The translations under genes were made by a program, and so were the position numbers. A stretch of 64,000 nucleotides of DNA from Carboxylicivirga agarovorans. Its GTDB lineage: Bacteria > Bacteroidota > Bacteroidia > Bacteroidales > Marinilabiliaceae. The notes under the pieces are model-generated. The model was not told the origin of the DNA. It saw only the letters and a program-made list of their open reading frames with translations, and made no database searches. The stretch is from positions 124,001 to 188,000 of the forward strand of contig NZ_JBNGPA010000001.1 of the NCBI RefSeq assembly GCF_050589845.1, written 5' to 3'. Positions 44,297-51,543 of the stretch are shown piece after piece. Position 1 is the stretch's first letter; the number at the start of each line of letters is the position of its first letter.

Positions 44297-44415
44297 AAAA
44301 AGCCTGTCTGGGGAGACAGGCAAAGAAACATTCTAAGAAAAAAATTCTAACCTAAACCTCACACACATCCGAATGTTTCTATATTTGGGGACCAGGAGAG
44401 CCTTGTTTTAGATTC
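44296..44415 (-). ncRNA. Candidate minus-strand small RNA with terminator
   Basis: Minus strand, about 120 nt. A promoter-like TTG-N20-TAATTTAG (44451-44421) lies just upstream. Within the RNA, AGAAACATTC (44380-44371) pairs with GAATGTTTCT (44332-44323) over 10 bp, and the 3' end is GCCTGTCT-CCCC-AGACAGGC followed by T7 (44321-44295). The T-run exists only in this direction and no protein gene is there to be terminated, which is what suggests an RNA gene. It lies between the hypothetical gene and mutS2, both plus strand. Confidence 0.4.
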
Positions 44416-44420
44416 GAAAG

Positions 44421-44451
44421 CTAAATTACGCCCTTAATATCGTGGTGTCAA
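44421..44451 (-). promoter_or_regulatory. Promoter-like element of the candidate minus-strand RNA
   Basis: TTG at 44451-44449 and TAATTTAG at 44428-44421 (one mismatch from TAnnTTTG), with the standard 20-base gap. Confidence 0.4.
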
Positions 44452-44544
44452 GTGCAAGCACCTAAAAAAAAAGATTTTTAACACTTTTTTTACAAATATA
44501 CCTTCATCTTACTGCAGTTCTTTCCTAAAGCAAAGGTGTTTTGC

Positions 44545-44552
44545 TATTTTTG
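44545..44552 (+). promoter_or_regulatory. -7 element abutting the mutS2 start
   Basis: TATTTTTG ends six bases before the ATG at 44559, the same geometry as at the amidase gene (17033-17047). Confidence 0.5.
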
Positions 44553-44558
44553 CAAAAA

Positions 44559-47063
44559 ATGAAAGAAGTGATATATCCCGAAAGTTTCGAAGATAAAATA
44601 AAGTTTACCCGCATTCGTGAGTTGGTAAAAGAAAGTTGCATGAGTGGTTTGGGAAAAGAGGTGGTTGATGAAATGACCTTCAGCACCAATTTTGACGAGG
44701 TGAACTTAAACCTGTTGCGCACCAATGAGTTTAAAAAAGTATGTCTTGAGGAAGACAATTTCCCAAGCGGGTATTTTATTGATGTACGTGAACCTCTTGC
44801 CCGTATTCGAACCGAAGGACGTTTTATGGAAGAAAGTGAATTGTTTGACCTTAAACGCTCACTGACAACCATCAACGACATCTGTCGTTTTTTTAATAAA
44901 AAGGAAGAAGAAGATTACCCTCAGTTAAAAGAACTGGTCGCCCAGGTTGCTGTCTTTCCATTTATACTGGATAACATTGATGGTATTCTCAACAAGTTTG
45001 GTAAGATAAAAGACAACGCTTCACCTGAACTGTCACGTATACGTAAAGACATGTTTAACAAGCAAAACAGTATCTCACGTAAGTTGAGTGCCATACTGAA
45101 GCGAGCTAAACAAGATGGTCTGGTAGAGTCTGACGTAACTGTTTCTATTCGTGACGGACGAGCTGTCATTCCGGTTCCGGCTGCCAATAAAAGAAAACTC
45201 GGAGGTATTGTACAAGATGAATCGGCAACCGGTAAAACATCGTTTATTGAACCGGCCGAGGTGGTGGAGATCAACAATGAATTGCGTGAATTAGAGTATG
45301 CCGAACGGCGCGAGATAACACGTATATTAATTGAAATGGCCGATCTTATCCGCCCCTATATTGACGATTTGATGGAGTCGTACCGTTTTATGGGTACGAT
45401 TGACTTTATAAGAGCTAAAGCGCGTTTTGCAATTAGTATTAACGCGTTGTTACCGAACTACAAGAAGCGTCAGAATTTCACCTGGAAAGAGGCTGTTCAC
45501 CCTTTGCTTTATCTTCAGCACAAGGCTGTGAATAAAGAGGTGGTGCCTTTGGACATGGAATTATCTGATCCTAAGCAACGGTTGCTTTTGATATCAGGTC
45601 CCAATGCCGGTGGTAAATCGGTGTGTCTTCAAACTGTAGGATTGGTGCAGTACATGTTTCAGTGCGGACTGCTGGTGCCAATGAATGAAGGTTCAACAAT
45701 GGGTTTTTTCAAACATATCTTTATGGATATGGGTGATGAACAGTCTATTGAAAACGACCTGAGTACCTATAGCTCCCACTTATTTAACATGAAGCACTTT
45801 TTGCGTTACAGCCAAAAGGAAACACTTATTTTAATTGATGAGTTTGGTACAGGTACCGAACCAATGCTGGGTGGTGCCATTGCCGAAAGTGTTCTGGAAC
45901 AACTGAACCATCAAAAAGTGTATGGTGTTATTACAACTCACTACACCAACCTGAAGCACATGGCCTCACAAACCGAAGGCATTGAAAACGGAGCAATGCT
46001 TTTTGATACGGGGCGTATTATGCCTCTTTATAAGTTGCAGATAGCGCAACCGGGCTCTTCGTTTGCCTTTGAGATTGCACGTAAAATTGGTTTGCCCGAA
46101 AACATACTTTCCAGTGCCAAGGAAAAAATTGGCCAGGAGCATGTTGATTACGATAAAAACCTACGAGAGATTGTTCGTGACAAGCGCTATTGGGAACAAA
46201 AACGTAACACCATCCGCATTAATGAGAAGAAGCTGGCTGATGTGCTGGAGCGCTACCAAATGGATTTGCAAAACATCAAAAGTGAACGCAAGGAAATTCT
46301 GGACAAAGCTAAAGCTGAAGCAGAGAACCTCTTATCCAATGCTAACAAGGAGATAGAAAACACCATCAGAACCATAAAGGAAACACAAGCCAACAAAGAA
46401 AAAACAAAACTGGCTCGTCAAAAACTGGAGGGTTTTAAGGAGTCTGCTACTGATAATAAGATCAAGGATGAGAAGATCGAGCGTAAGATCAGGCAGATAG
46501 AAGAACGTGAAAAACGTAAAGCTAACAGAAAAAAAACAAAGGCGGATGAAGCTGAAACAGCAGCTAAACTTCGTCCTAAAAAAGAGGAAACCCCTTTGCA
46601 GCCTGGCGATAATGTTAAGTTAAAAGGACAAAATACACCTGGTGAAATTATTAAAGTCCAGGGCAACGAGGCAACAGTTGCTTTTGGTAGCATTAGTACA
46701 AAGGTAAAGCTCAACCGACTGGAACGTGTTGGCAATAAGGCTGTCAAACGAGCCAACATTACCAATCCTCAGGCTTCAGTGTCCAATGTGGGCGACAAAG
46801 TACGTGAACGTAAACTGACCTTTAAGCCTGATATTGATGTACGGGGCAAACGCACTGAAGAAGCCATTCAAATGGTCTTAAACCATCTGGATGAAGCTGT
46901 TATATGTGAAGTGCCAGAAGTAAAGATTCTCCACGGAAAGGGCAATGGTATATTGAGAATAATGATCAGGGAGCAACTGGACACGCTGCCTTTTGTAAAT
47001 TCATTCCGCGATGAACATGTTCAATATGGAGGAAGCGGCGTAACCATAGTTCAGCTGGGATAA
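44559..47063 (+). CDS. mutS2: MutS2-type endonuclease (Smr domain protein)
   Basis: An 834-residue ATPase of the MutS2 branch. It lacks the mismatch-recognition domain and starts with the core helices (IRELVKESCMSGLGKEVVDE). The ATPase has Walker A SGPNAGGKSVCLQTVGL, Walker B LILIDEFGTGTEPMLGG and the ITTHYTNLKHMA switch. A long Lys/Glu-rich coiled coil (about 530-660) and the KOW-like DNA-binding part (LQPGDNVKLKGQNTPGEIIK) precede the C-terminal Smr nuclease (DVRGKRTEEAIQMVLNHLD, KILHGKGNGILR). In other bacteria MutS2 suppresses homologous recombination or rescues collided ribosomes. The ATG at 44559 is chosen; an upstream TTG overlaps the promoter. Confidence 0.95.
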   Translation: MKEVIYPESFEDKIKFTRIRELVKESCMSGLGKEVVDEMTFSTNFDEVNLNLLRTNEFKKVCLEEDNFPSGYFIDVREPLARIRTEGRFMEESELFDLKRSLTTINDICRFFNKKEEEDYPQLKELVAQVAVFPFILDNIDGILNKFGKIKDNASPELSRIRKDMFNKQNSISRKLSAILKRAKQDGLVESDVTVSIRDGRAVIPVPAANKRKLGGIVQDESATGKTSFIEPAEVVEINNELRELEYAERREITRILIEMADLIRPYIDDLMESYRFMGTIDFIRAKARFAISINALLPNYKKRQNFTWKEAVHPLLYLQHKAVNKEVVPLDMELSDPKQRLLLISGPNAGGKSVCLQTVGLVQYMFQCGLLVPMNEGSTMGFFKHIFMDMGDEQSIENDLSTYSSHLFNMKHFLRYSQKETLILIDEFGTGTEPMLGGAIAESVLEQLNHQKVYGVITTHYTNLKHMASQTEGIENGAMLFDTGRIMPLYKLQIAQPGSSFAFEIARKIGLPENILSSAKEKIGQEHVDYDKNLREIVRDKRYWEQKRNTIRINEKKLADVLERYQMDLQNIKSERKEILDKAKAEAENLLSNANKEIENTIRTIKETQANKEKTKLARQKLEGFKESATDNKIKDEKIERKIRQIEEREKRKANRKKTKADEAETAAKLRPKKEETPLQPGDNVKLKGQNTPGEIIKVQGNEATVAFGSISTKVKLNRLERVGNKAVKRANITNPQASVSNVGDKVRERKLTFKPDIDVRGKRTEEAIQMVLNHLDEAVICEVPEVKILHGKGNGILRIMIREQLDTLPFVNSFRDEHVQYGGSGVTIVQLG

Positions 47064-47079
47064 AAGTATTGATGAATTA

Positions 47080-47114
47080 AAGGCACTTATTATTGTTGAT
47101 AAGTGCCTTTTTTT
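47080..47114 (+). terminator. Terminator of mutS2
   Basis: A 10-bp stem AAGGCACTTA (47080-47089) with TAAGTGCCTT (47100-47109), then T-run. Confidence 0.85.
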
Positions 47115-47147
47115 ATTACTTGGATTTTAAATGTAAATCCATCAGCT

Positions 47148-47876
47148 ATGAATAAACTATTTACTACTGTTGCATTAGTGTTCATAATTGCAATAAACGT
47201 TATTGGACAGCAACAGGAATTTAAAGCCTTACTGAATCAACAGGATGAAAACCTGAGTCACCGGCTTGATCGCCTTGAAAAAATGATTGATGACCTGATG
47301 TGGCATGAGCGACTGGGTGATATCGCACACATGGACAAGGTATACATGTACGGCCCTCCTAAATGGAAGGAGAAAAATCCAACAGCCTTAGGTGCAGGAA
47401 ACCCTGTGAAATTATGGTCATATCTCTTTTTTCCTAAAAACATTGACATCAATAAAAAATACCCGTTAATGGTATTGCCGCATGGAGGTGTGCATGCCGA
47501 CTTCACAACCTATTACACACATATCGTTCGTGAACTGGTCAGCCAGGGCTACATTGTTGTTGCTGCAGAATACAGGGGCAGCACAGGTTATGGCAAAGGG
47601 CATTATGAGAAAATTGATTATGGTGGCCTTGAAGTGGAAGATGTTTATGCCAGTAGAAACTACATGCTGGAAAACTATCACTTTATTGATAAAACACGGA
47701 TAGGGATTATGGGCTGGAGCCATGGTGGCTTAATCACATTGTTCAATATTTTTGAGCATGCTGATGATTATGCGGTGGCCTATGCCGGGGTGCCTGTTAG
47801 TGATTTGGTGGCGCGCATGGGATACTATGAAGATGATTACCGTGAACTGTACGAAGTAGATTATCACATAAGGTAA
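47148..47876 (+). pseudogene. Prolyl-oligopeptidase-like hydrolase, truncated at the prophage junction
   Basis: 242 codons remain of a secreted alpha/beta hydrolase. Signal peptide (MNKLFTTVALVFIIAINVIG), oxyanion region (YPLMVLPHGGVHADFTTYYT), EYRGSTGYGKGHYE, and the nucleophile elbow GIMGWSHGGLITLFN are intact. The frame stops right after DDYRELYEVDYHIR. The family goes on for about 100 more residues bearing the catalytic Asp and His, all missing. The end coincides with the switch to prophage-type sequence, so the gene was probably cut by integration and the rest should lie at the far prophage end. Start taken at 47148 for the signal peptide. Confidence 0.8.
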
Positions 47877-47890
47877 GAAAATAAACTAAC
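47865..47890. other. Probable left attachment site of the prophage
   Basis: Junction inferred from three things: the hydrolase frame ends at 47876 without its C-terminal third; from about 47880 rightward the base composition becomes much richer in A/T; and the gene direction switches to a long minus-strand block of phage genes. The core bases cannot be defined without the other end. Confidence 0.6.
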
Positions 47891-47904
47891 TATAATAAAT
47901 TTAA

Positions 47905-47942
47905 ATAAAAAAAGGTGATAATCAATAAATTACCACCTTCAC
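47905..47942 (-). terminator. Terminator at the left prophage end
   Basis: AAGGTGATAA (47912-47921) pairs with TTACCACCTT (47930-47939) with one wobble; followed leftward by T7. It ends the leftmost prophage gene. Confidence 0.75.
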
Positions 47943-47972
47943 CCGATTAAATAAAAGTTGAACTTTATTTAA

Positions 47973-48194
47973 TTATTTCCTTTTTGCTCTTTCTACTATT
48001 CCTTGAATTTCTTTCTTTTCAATTTTCCACCCTCTAAAATCGAATGATGCACCTTTATGTGATAAAGTACCATATGCAAATTCATAGGTATCACAAAAAG
48101 CTTTTAAATTATTCCATACTTCAACACCTGATACCATGTTACCTTTATCATCTATTTGATATGCTACTATAATTGATTTTTTCGCTTGACTCAT
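47973..48194 (-). CDS. Small hypothetical phage protein
   Basis: 73 residues, not recognised. MSQAKKSIIVAYQIDDKGNM followed by VWNNLKAFCDTYEFAYGTL and a basic tail FRGWKIEKKEIQGIVERAKR. It has its own promoter (TTG-N19-TATATTTG) carrying an operator-like palindrome, and its own terminator, so it is expressed apart from the late operon. Likely a moron or accessory regulator-type gene. Confidence 0.6.
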   Translation of the reverse strand: MSQAKKSIIVAYQIDDKGNMVSGVEVWNNLKAFCDTYEFAYGTLSHKGASFDFRGWKIEKKEIQGIVERAKRK

Positions 48195-48235
48195 TTTTTC
48201 TTTTTTTTAAAGGGACCTCGCCTACTTCACTACAA

Positions 48236-48265
48236 CAAATATAATTAAAAAATATCAATAGACAA
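48236..48265 (-). promoter_or_regulatory. Prophage promoter of the 73-residue protein gene
   Basis: TTG (48265-48263), 19 bases, TATATTTG (48243-48236) on the minus strand. The palindrome AACAATAT-N9-ATATTGTT (48264-48288) overlaps the -33 box. Confidence 0.7.
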
Positions 48266-48288
48266 CAATATTAAGGTTAAATATTGTT
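48264..48288. promoter_or_regulatory. Operator-like palindrome
   Basis: AACAATAT and ATATTGTT, perfect 8-bp arms around TAAGGTTAA. Shares arms and core with the sites at 49276-49303 and others in this end of the prophage. Confidence 0.6.
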
Positions 48289-48369
48289 ATTTATTTGATT
48301 TCTAAATAATAACTATCTTTGCAGTAATCATTGATGTAATGTGTAAGCATTATTAATTGATTATTGACA

Positions 48370-48400
48370 AATAAAAGGGGTGAAAAATCACCCCTTTTTT
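48370..48400. terminator. Bidirectional terminator
   Basis: AAAAGGGGTGA (48373-48383) with TCACCCCTTTT (48388-48398), AAAA loop. Ends the gene at 48408. Confidence 0.85.
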
Positions 48401-48407
48401 CATTGAT

Positions 48408-49199
48408 TTACTGTGTACTTACATAGAATGAATCATTGTATTTAAAACCATCCTGACCAACTAAATTATAAGCACCTGAACCAAGATAACTACTAATCTT
48501 TTTAGCTGCTGAAATAGTCTTAAAATACCCTATTTTCTTAAATCCTTTAAATAGTGCTACATATACTTTTGATATAGCTTGGTTATCTTCTTTGATAATT
48601 GCATCAATTAGTGCTTTACAATCTGTTTCATTTGTTGGTGCAACCTGTTTTTCAACAACTTCTACTACTTCTTTTTCAGTTGGTGTTGATTGGTCAAGAA
48701 CTGACCAATAATCAACATCATCTTCAACAACTGCAACCACTTCAACAACAACTTCTTCTTCTTCTGTTGCTTCAATTGGTTCATAAGTATTTGCTAATGA
48801 ATCTTCTTCAATTAAAGTATAATCAACTACTACAGGTGCTTCAACCTTAACAGCTTTTTTAGCTGATTTTTTAGCTTTAGGTTCTACAACTTGAAAAGGT
48901 TTATCCCACTTCCCAACACGTACAAAAACATAATGTTTAACATGAAAATAATCAGTCATAATATCTGACTTATCAAACCATTCTTTACCCTTACCAAGTT
49001 CTTTTAATTGGTCTTTAACTTTATTTGCACGTTCTTCATTTTCTTCTGCTTCTAAATCGAACGGTGCAGTCATAATTGAAATATCAAGTGATGAATGGTT
49101 ATCAATTACTACTGAAATTTTCCAACCTTCGTTCGATGGAAAATTAACTTTAATTTCTTTTCTAATTTCTGCTGCTTCTTGTTTGTTGATGTAAGCCAT
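48408..49199 (-). CDS. Phage protein with LPD29-like N-terminus
   Basis: 263 residues. The N-terminal 100 (YINKQEAAEIRKEIKVNFPS, WKISVVIDNHSSLDISIMT, FHVKHYVFVRV) resemble the LPD29 domain found in large mobile-element proteins. A low-complexity acidic linker rich in Glu and Val (about 140-190) follows. The C-terminal 70 residues (ALIDAIIKEDNQAISKVYVA, GFKKIGYFKTISAAKKISSY) form a separate small domain. The function of such proteins is unknown. Promoter at 49240-49271 and own terminator. Confidence 0.6.
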   Translation of the reverse strand: MAYINKQEAAEIRKEIKVNFPSNEGWKISVVIDNHSSLDISIMTAPFDLEAEENEERANKVKDQLKELGKGKEWFDKSDIMTDYFHVKHYVFVRVGKWDKPFQVVEPKAKKSAKKAVKVEAPVVVDYTLIEEDSLANTYEPIEATEEEEVVVEVVAVVEDDVDYWSVLDQSTPTEKEVVEVVEKQVAPTNETDCKALIDAIIKEDNQAISKVYVALFKGFKKIGYFKTISAAKKISSYLGSGAYNLVGQDGFKYNDSFYVSTQ

Positions 49200-49239
49200 G
49201 ATTTTGTGTTTTTGAATTATTAATTAATTATTGACAATT

Positions 49240-49271
49240 CAAATATAAGGCTTAATGTTGTTATTACAAAA
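49240..49271 (-). promoter_or_regulatory. Prophage promoter TTTTG-N19-TATATTTG
   Basis: On the minus strand TTTTG at 49271-49267, 19 bases, TATATTTG at 49247-49240. The sequence ATTAAGCCTTATATTTG is shared with the promoter at 49780-49811. It lies 41 bases before the ATG at 49199. Confidence 0.75.
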
Positions 49272-49275
49272 TATA

Positions 49276-49303
49276 AACAACAATATTAAGGTTTATTGTT
49301 GTT
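49276..49303. promoter_or_regulatory. Operator-like palindrome with 10-bp arms
   Basis: AACAACAATA and TATTGTTGTT around TTAAGGTT. The most perfect member of a family of AACAATA...TATTGTT sites at this prophage end. Confidence 0.65.
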
Positions 49304-49340
49304 ATTTGTAATCAATTAAAATAAGGCTAAATATTGTAAT

Positions 49341-49371
49341 AAAAAAAGGTGGTTAAAAAACCACCTTTAAA
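49341..49371. terminator. Bidirectional terminator
   Basis: AAAGGTGGTT (49345-49354) with AACCACCTTT (49359-49368), loop AAAA. Ends the gene at 49377. Confidence 0.85.
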
Positions 49372-49376
49372 AACTC

Positions 49377-49733
49377 TTACCATTTATAACACGGTATCTT
49401 TTCAATATATTCATCTAATGTATCTATCAACATATCAATGTAGATACCATCTAACCTTAATTTAATAACATCTTTAAGATTAGTTAAGAAGATAGTAAAA
49501 GTATCATTTCCATGTAAACAGATATAAACAAAACCTTTGTGGTGATGGCCTGATACACGAAATCTTAATACTTGGTCTTTAATTATTTCTGTTGGTTTGT
49601 GGTATCCCCAACTACCTGCAATCATACCCGAACTTCTAATTACTTGGTGTAACCATTTTACATCAAAATCACGGCATACTGCAACTTCTTCTGTTAATAC
49701 TAACGTTTCGTCTTTTTGAAATTCTTTTTTCAT
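49377..49733 (-). CDS. Hypothetical phage accessory protein
   Basis: 118 residues, not recognised. Visible: LTEEVAVCRDFDVKWLHQVI, a GSWGYHKPTEIIKDQVLRFR strand pair, a VSGHHHKGFVYICLHGNDTF core and a C-terminal helix DMLIDTLDEYIEKI. Cytosolic, no membrane helix. Single gene with its own promoter and terminator, like its neighbours, so probably controlled separately from the late operon. Confidence 0.6.
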   Translation of the reverse strand: MKKEFQKDETLVLTEEVAVCRDFDVKWLHQVIRSSGMIAGSWGYHKPTEIIKDQVLRFRVSGHHHKGFVYICLHGNDTFTIFLTNLKDVIKLRLDGIYIDMLIDTLDEYIEKIPCYKW

Positions 49734-49779
49734 TTTTGTAATGTTTAAAAGATTAATACTTAATTAATTATTGACATTA

Positions 49780-49811
49780 CAAATATAAGGCTTAATATTG
49801 TTTTTACAAAA
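49780..49811 (-). promoter_or_regulatory. Prophage promoter TTTTG-N19-TATATTTG
   Basis: Same boxes, spacing and intervening ATTAAGCCT as the promoter at 49240-49271, 46 bases before the ATG at 49733. Further AACAATATTTAGGTT-type sites follow at about 49819-49845 and 49863-49890. Confidence 0.75.
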
Positions 49812-49885
49812 TCTCAACAACAATATTTAGGTTTATATTTGTTATTTAGAATTTGAACAAATAACAATATTTAGGTTTATTATTG

Positions 49886-49915
49886 TTGTTTTTATTGAAA
49901 TTATGCGTATATTTG
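49886..49915 (+). promoter_or_regulatory. Plus-strand prophage promoter
   Basis: TTG (49886-49888), 19 bases, TATATTTG (49908-49915). It is the only plus-strand member of the set and points toward the late operon's 3' end. Confidence 0.6.
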
Positions 49916-49920
49916 AATAA

Positions 49921-49993
49921 CCGTGAAGAAGGACCGTTTCCTTAAAAAAAAGGAATAAAAAAAGGTGATACAAATTAATGTACCACCTTTAAA
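49921..49993 (+). ncRNA. Candidate short plus-strand phage RNA
   Basis: About 70 nt between the plus-strand promoter and the hairpin AAAGGTG...CACCTTT at 49957-49990. It contains a small AAGGA/TCCTT hairpin but no convincing ORF (only an 11-codon GTG frame). It would run against incoming leftward transcription. Confidence 0.35.
49955..49992. terminator. Bidirectional terminator
   Basis: AAAGGTGATAC with GTACCACCTTT (one mismatch), A-run before, T-run after. Lies 4 bases after the stop of the 39-residue frame at 49996 and so ends that leftward transcript too. Confidence 0.75.
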
Positions 49994-49995
49994 AT

Positions 49996-50115
49996 TTAAA
50001 ACCCTAATTTTCCAATAAAATCTAATAACTCATTAAGCAAATAGACTATCATTAAAGATAGGGTTAATAGTTTTTTCAATTTTTTAGAAAAAAACTTAAA
50101 CTTTAATCTACACAT
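49996..50115 (-). CDS. 39-residue basic membrane peptide
   Basis: A frame too short for routine calling: MCRLKFKFFSKKLKKLLTLS, then LMIVYLLNELLDFIGKLGF. Basic amphipathic N-terminus and a hydrophobic stretch. A TATATTTG element (50148-50141) lies 25 bases upstream and a terminator directly downstream, so it may be a unit of its own. Function unknown; could be a lysis or toxin-like peptide, but this is only a guess from its charge and length. Confidence 0.4.
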   Translation of the reverse strand: MCRLKFKFFSKKLKKLLTLSLMIVYLLNELLDFIGKLGF

Positions 50116-50140
50116 AATTAGGTAGTTAACTAGTTCTTAT

Positions 50141-50148
50141 CAAATATA
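50141..50148 (-). promoter_or_regulatory. -7 element of the 39-residue peptide gene
   Basis: TATATTTG on the minus strand. No -33 TTG at the 19-base spacing used by the neighbouring promoters, so weaker. Confidence 0.4.
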
Positions 50149-50239
50149 TCAAAAAAACAGATAATTACTTTTTCAAAAATACTGACTGAACTTTAAAATA
50201 CCTAATGTTTAATATTTTAGTTTTCAGTACTTTTCAACA

Positions 50240-50491
50240 TCAGAAAAACAAAAAACCTTTCTTTTTCTTCTTCCCTGTATCATTAGTATCATCACCTGTT
50301 TCTTCTTGCTCTGTCTCAATGATGATATTACCATTCTTATTTTTCTCTATTACTATTTCGGTCTTATTTCCTGAATTTACTTCTGTATCAGTTTGTTTTT
50401 TAGTGTAAATTACACCACCTGCAAAACCTACTGCAATGAAAAACAAACACATAAATATCTTACCTACTAATGTCATTGATGTTTTTATCAT
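50240..50491 (-). CDS. Small membrane-anchored phage protein (spanin-like?)
   Basis: 83 residues: an N-terminal membrane helix (LVGKIFMCLFFIAVGFAGGV), a periplasmic segment rich in Glu, Asn and Thr, and a Lys-rich end (GKKKKKGFLFF). It follows the M15 peptidase in the lysis cassette. Position and topology resemble an inner-membrane spanin subunit, but the coiled coil is poor and no partner lipoprotein is seen. Confidence 0.5.
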   Translation of the reverse strand: MIKTSMTLVGKIFMCLFFIAVGFAGGVIYTKKQTDTEVNSGNKTEIVIEKNKNGNIIIETEQEETGDDTNDTGKKKKKGFLFF

Positions 50492-50508
50492 GTATCATCA
50501 ATTTATTT

Positions 50509-50913
50509 TTAATCCACCTGAAAATGTGGATAATCCTTAAATTTCTTCCAATTACCACCCCATGTAATTGATTTTAAAACATCTACTTTATTTAAAATCA
50601 TCCAAAAATCTTTAAATAAATCAACCGACCAATCACATTTTCTATCTTTAATAAAAGCAATATCAATTGCTTTACCTACAATGTGTTTACTCTTTAAAGT
50701 ATAGGTTACTACTTTCTTTTTATCGGTTATGTAATATTTACCATCACTACCTTTCTTTCTACCTTTTTTATATAGGGCTAATTGTTGTTCTTTAGTCCTT
50801 AGCCCTTGTGAAATAATCACTTTATAATCAGGGTGATTTTCTTCAAATATCGGTTTAGTTATATCGAAATATGTTAATAATCTATCATCTACCCCTTTTA
50901 AATTTGCGCTCAA
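50509..50913 (-). CDS. Phage endolysin, M15 peptidase
   Basis: 134 residues, a single VanY/L-Ala-D-Glu peptidase domain that cuts peptidoglycan cross-links. The zinc site is visible as SKHIVGKAIDIAF (His and Asp) and the C-terminal DYPHFQ (His), with the ISQGLRTKEQQLALYKKG motif typical of the family. No signal peptide, so it needs the holin-like product of the gene before it, with which it overlaps by 4 bases. Confidence 0.88.
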   Translation of the reverse strand: MSANLKGVDDRLLTYFDITKPIFEENHPDYKVIISQGLRTKEQQLALYKKGRKKGSDGKYYITDKKKVVTYTLKSKHIVGKAIDIAFIKDRKCDWSVDLFKDFWMILNKVDVLKSITWGGNWKKFKDYPHFQVD

Positions 50914-51173
50914 TCTTCATCATCATCTTTTTTTGAAGCATTAAAAGTTTTGATTTTTTCAATTCCTTTTAAACCTAATGTTGTGATAATCAAACCTAAA
51001 ATACAATACATTGATACTTTAAAAATCTCTATATCAACATCAAATGTAAATGATGATAACACCACATATACTATCATGAATAAGACCATCACAAGACCAA
51101 TTAACCTATTACTACTTGCTTTATCACTCCCTGATAATAGATTTATAACCAATGTTTTCAACGCTTTCAACAT
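50910..51173 (-). CDS. Holin-like membrane protein
   Basis: 87 residues, two membrane helices (LIGLVMVLFMIVYVVLSSFT and VSMYCILGLIITTLGLKGI) and an acidic-basic tail (NASKKDDDED). Adjacent to and overlapping the endolysin gene. Topology and position make it the likely holin of the lysis cassette. Confidence 0.65.
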   Translation of the reverse strand: MLKALKTLVINLLSGSDKASSNRLIGLVMVLFMIVYVVLSSFTFDVDIEIFKVSMYCILGLIITTLGLKGIEKIKTFNASKKDDDED

Positions 51174-51519
51174 ATTCAGTTTGATTCATTTTTTGATTGT
51201 AATTGTAGTTTCTTTTAATTGTACCTATGTAGCTGTAAATCTGTAGAATAGATACTAAAGCAAACACAATGAAAGCACCAATTACAATTTTAGGATATTT
51301 CTTAATCATCCTATATTCAGATAATTCATTATCAATTACTTCAACCTTATTTGATAGTACTTTTAAATCAGATGCATTTTTACAGTTATCACACTGATTT
51401 AGTGATTCTTTCCTTAGTTCTTTAACATCATCTTTTAGTTCACGTATATCTTCTTTAATATCAGATTTAAAATCATCTAAATTTCTTTGAAATATTGTTA
51501 TTATCTCTTTGTCATTCAT
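51124..51519 (-). CDS. Coiled-coil membrane protein (XhlA-like)
   Basis: 131 residues. The N-terminal 70 form a coiled coil (FKSDIKEDIRELKDDVKELR; NKVEVIDNELSEYRMIK), with a Cys pair in NQCDNCKNAS, then one membrane helix (IVIGAFIVFALVSILQIYSY). It resembles hemolysin XhlA-type accessory lysis proteins. Its 3' end overlaps the holin-like gene start by 50 bases. Confidence 0.55.
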   Translation of the reverse strand: MNDKEIITIFQRNLDDFKSDIKEDIRELKDDVKELRKESLNQCDNCKNASDLKVLSNKVEVIDNELSEYRMIKKYPKIVIGAFIVFALVSILQIYSYIGTIKRNYNYNQKMNQTEYVESVENIGYKSIIRE

Positions 51520-51543
51520 TTAATTAGAAAGATTATTTTTTAA

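Noticed and set aside
47148..47876. Hydrolase gene as an intact short enzyme
   Set aside because: The C-terminal third with the catalytic Asp and His is missing and the end falls at the prophage border.
48599..48850. Plus-strand Leu/Gln-rich frame
   Set aside because: It is the antisense of the Glu/Val-rich linker of the gene at 48408-49199 and has no start or context of its own.
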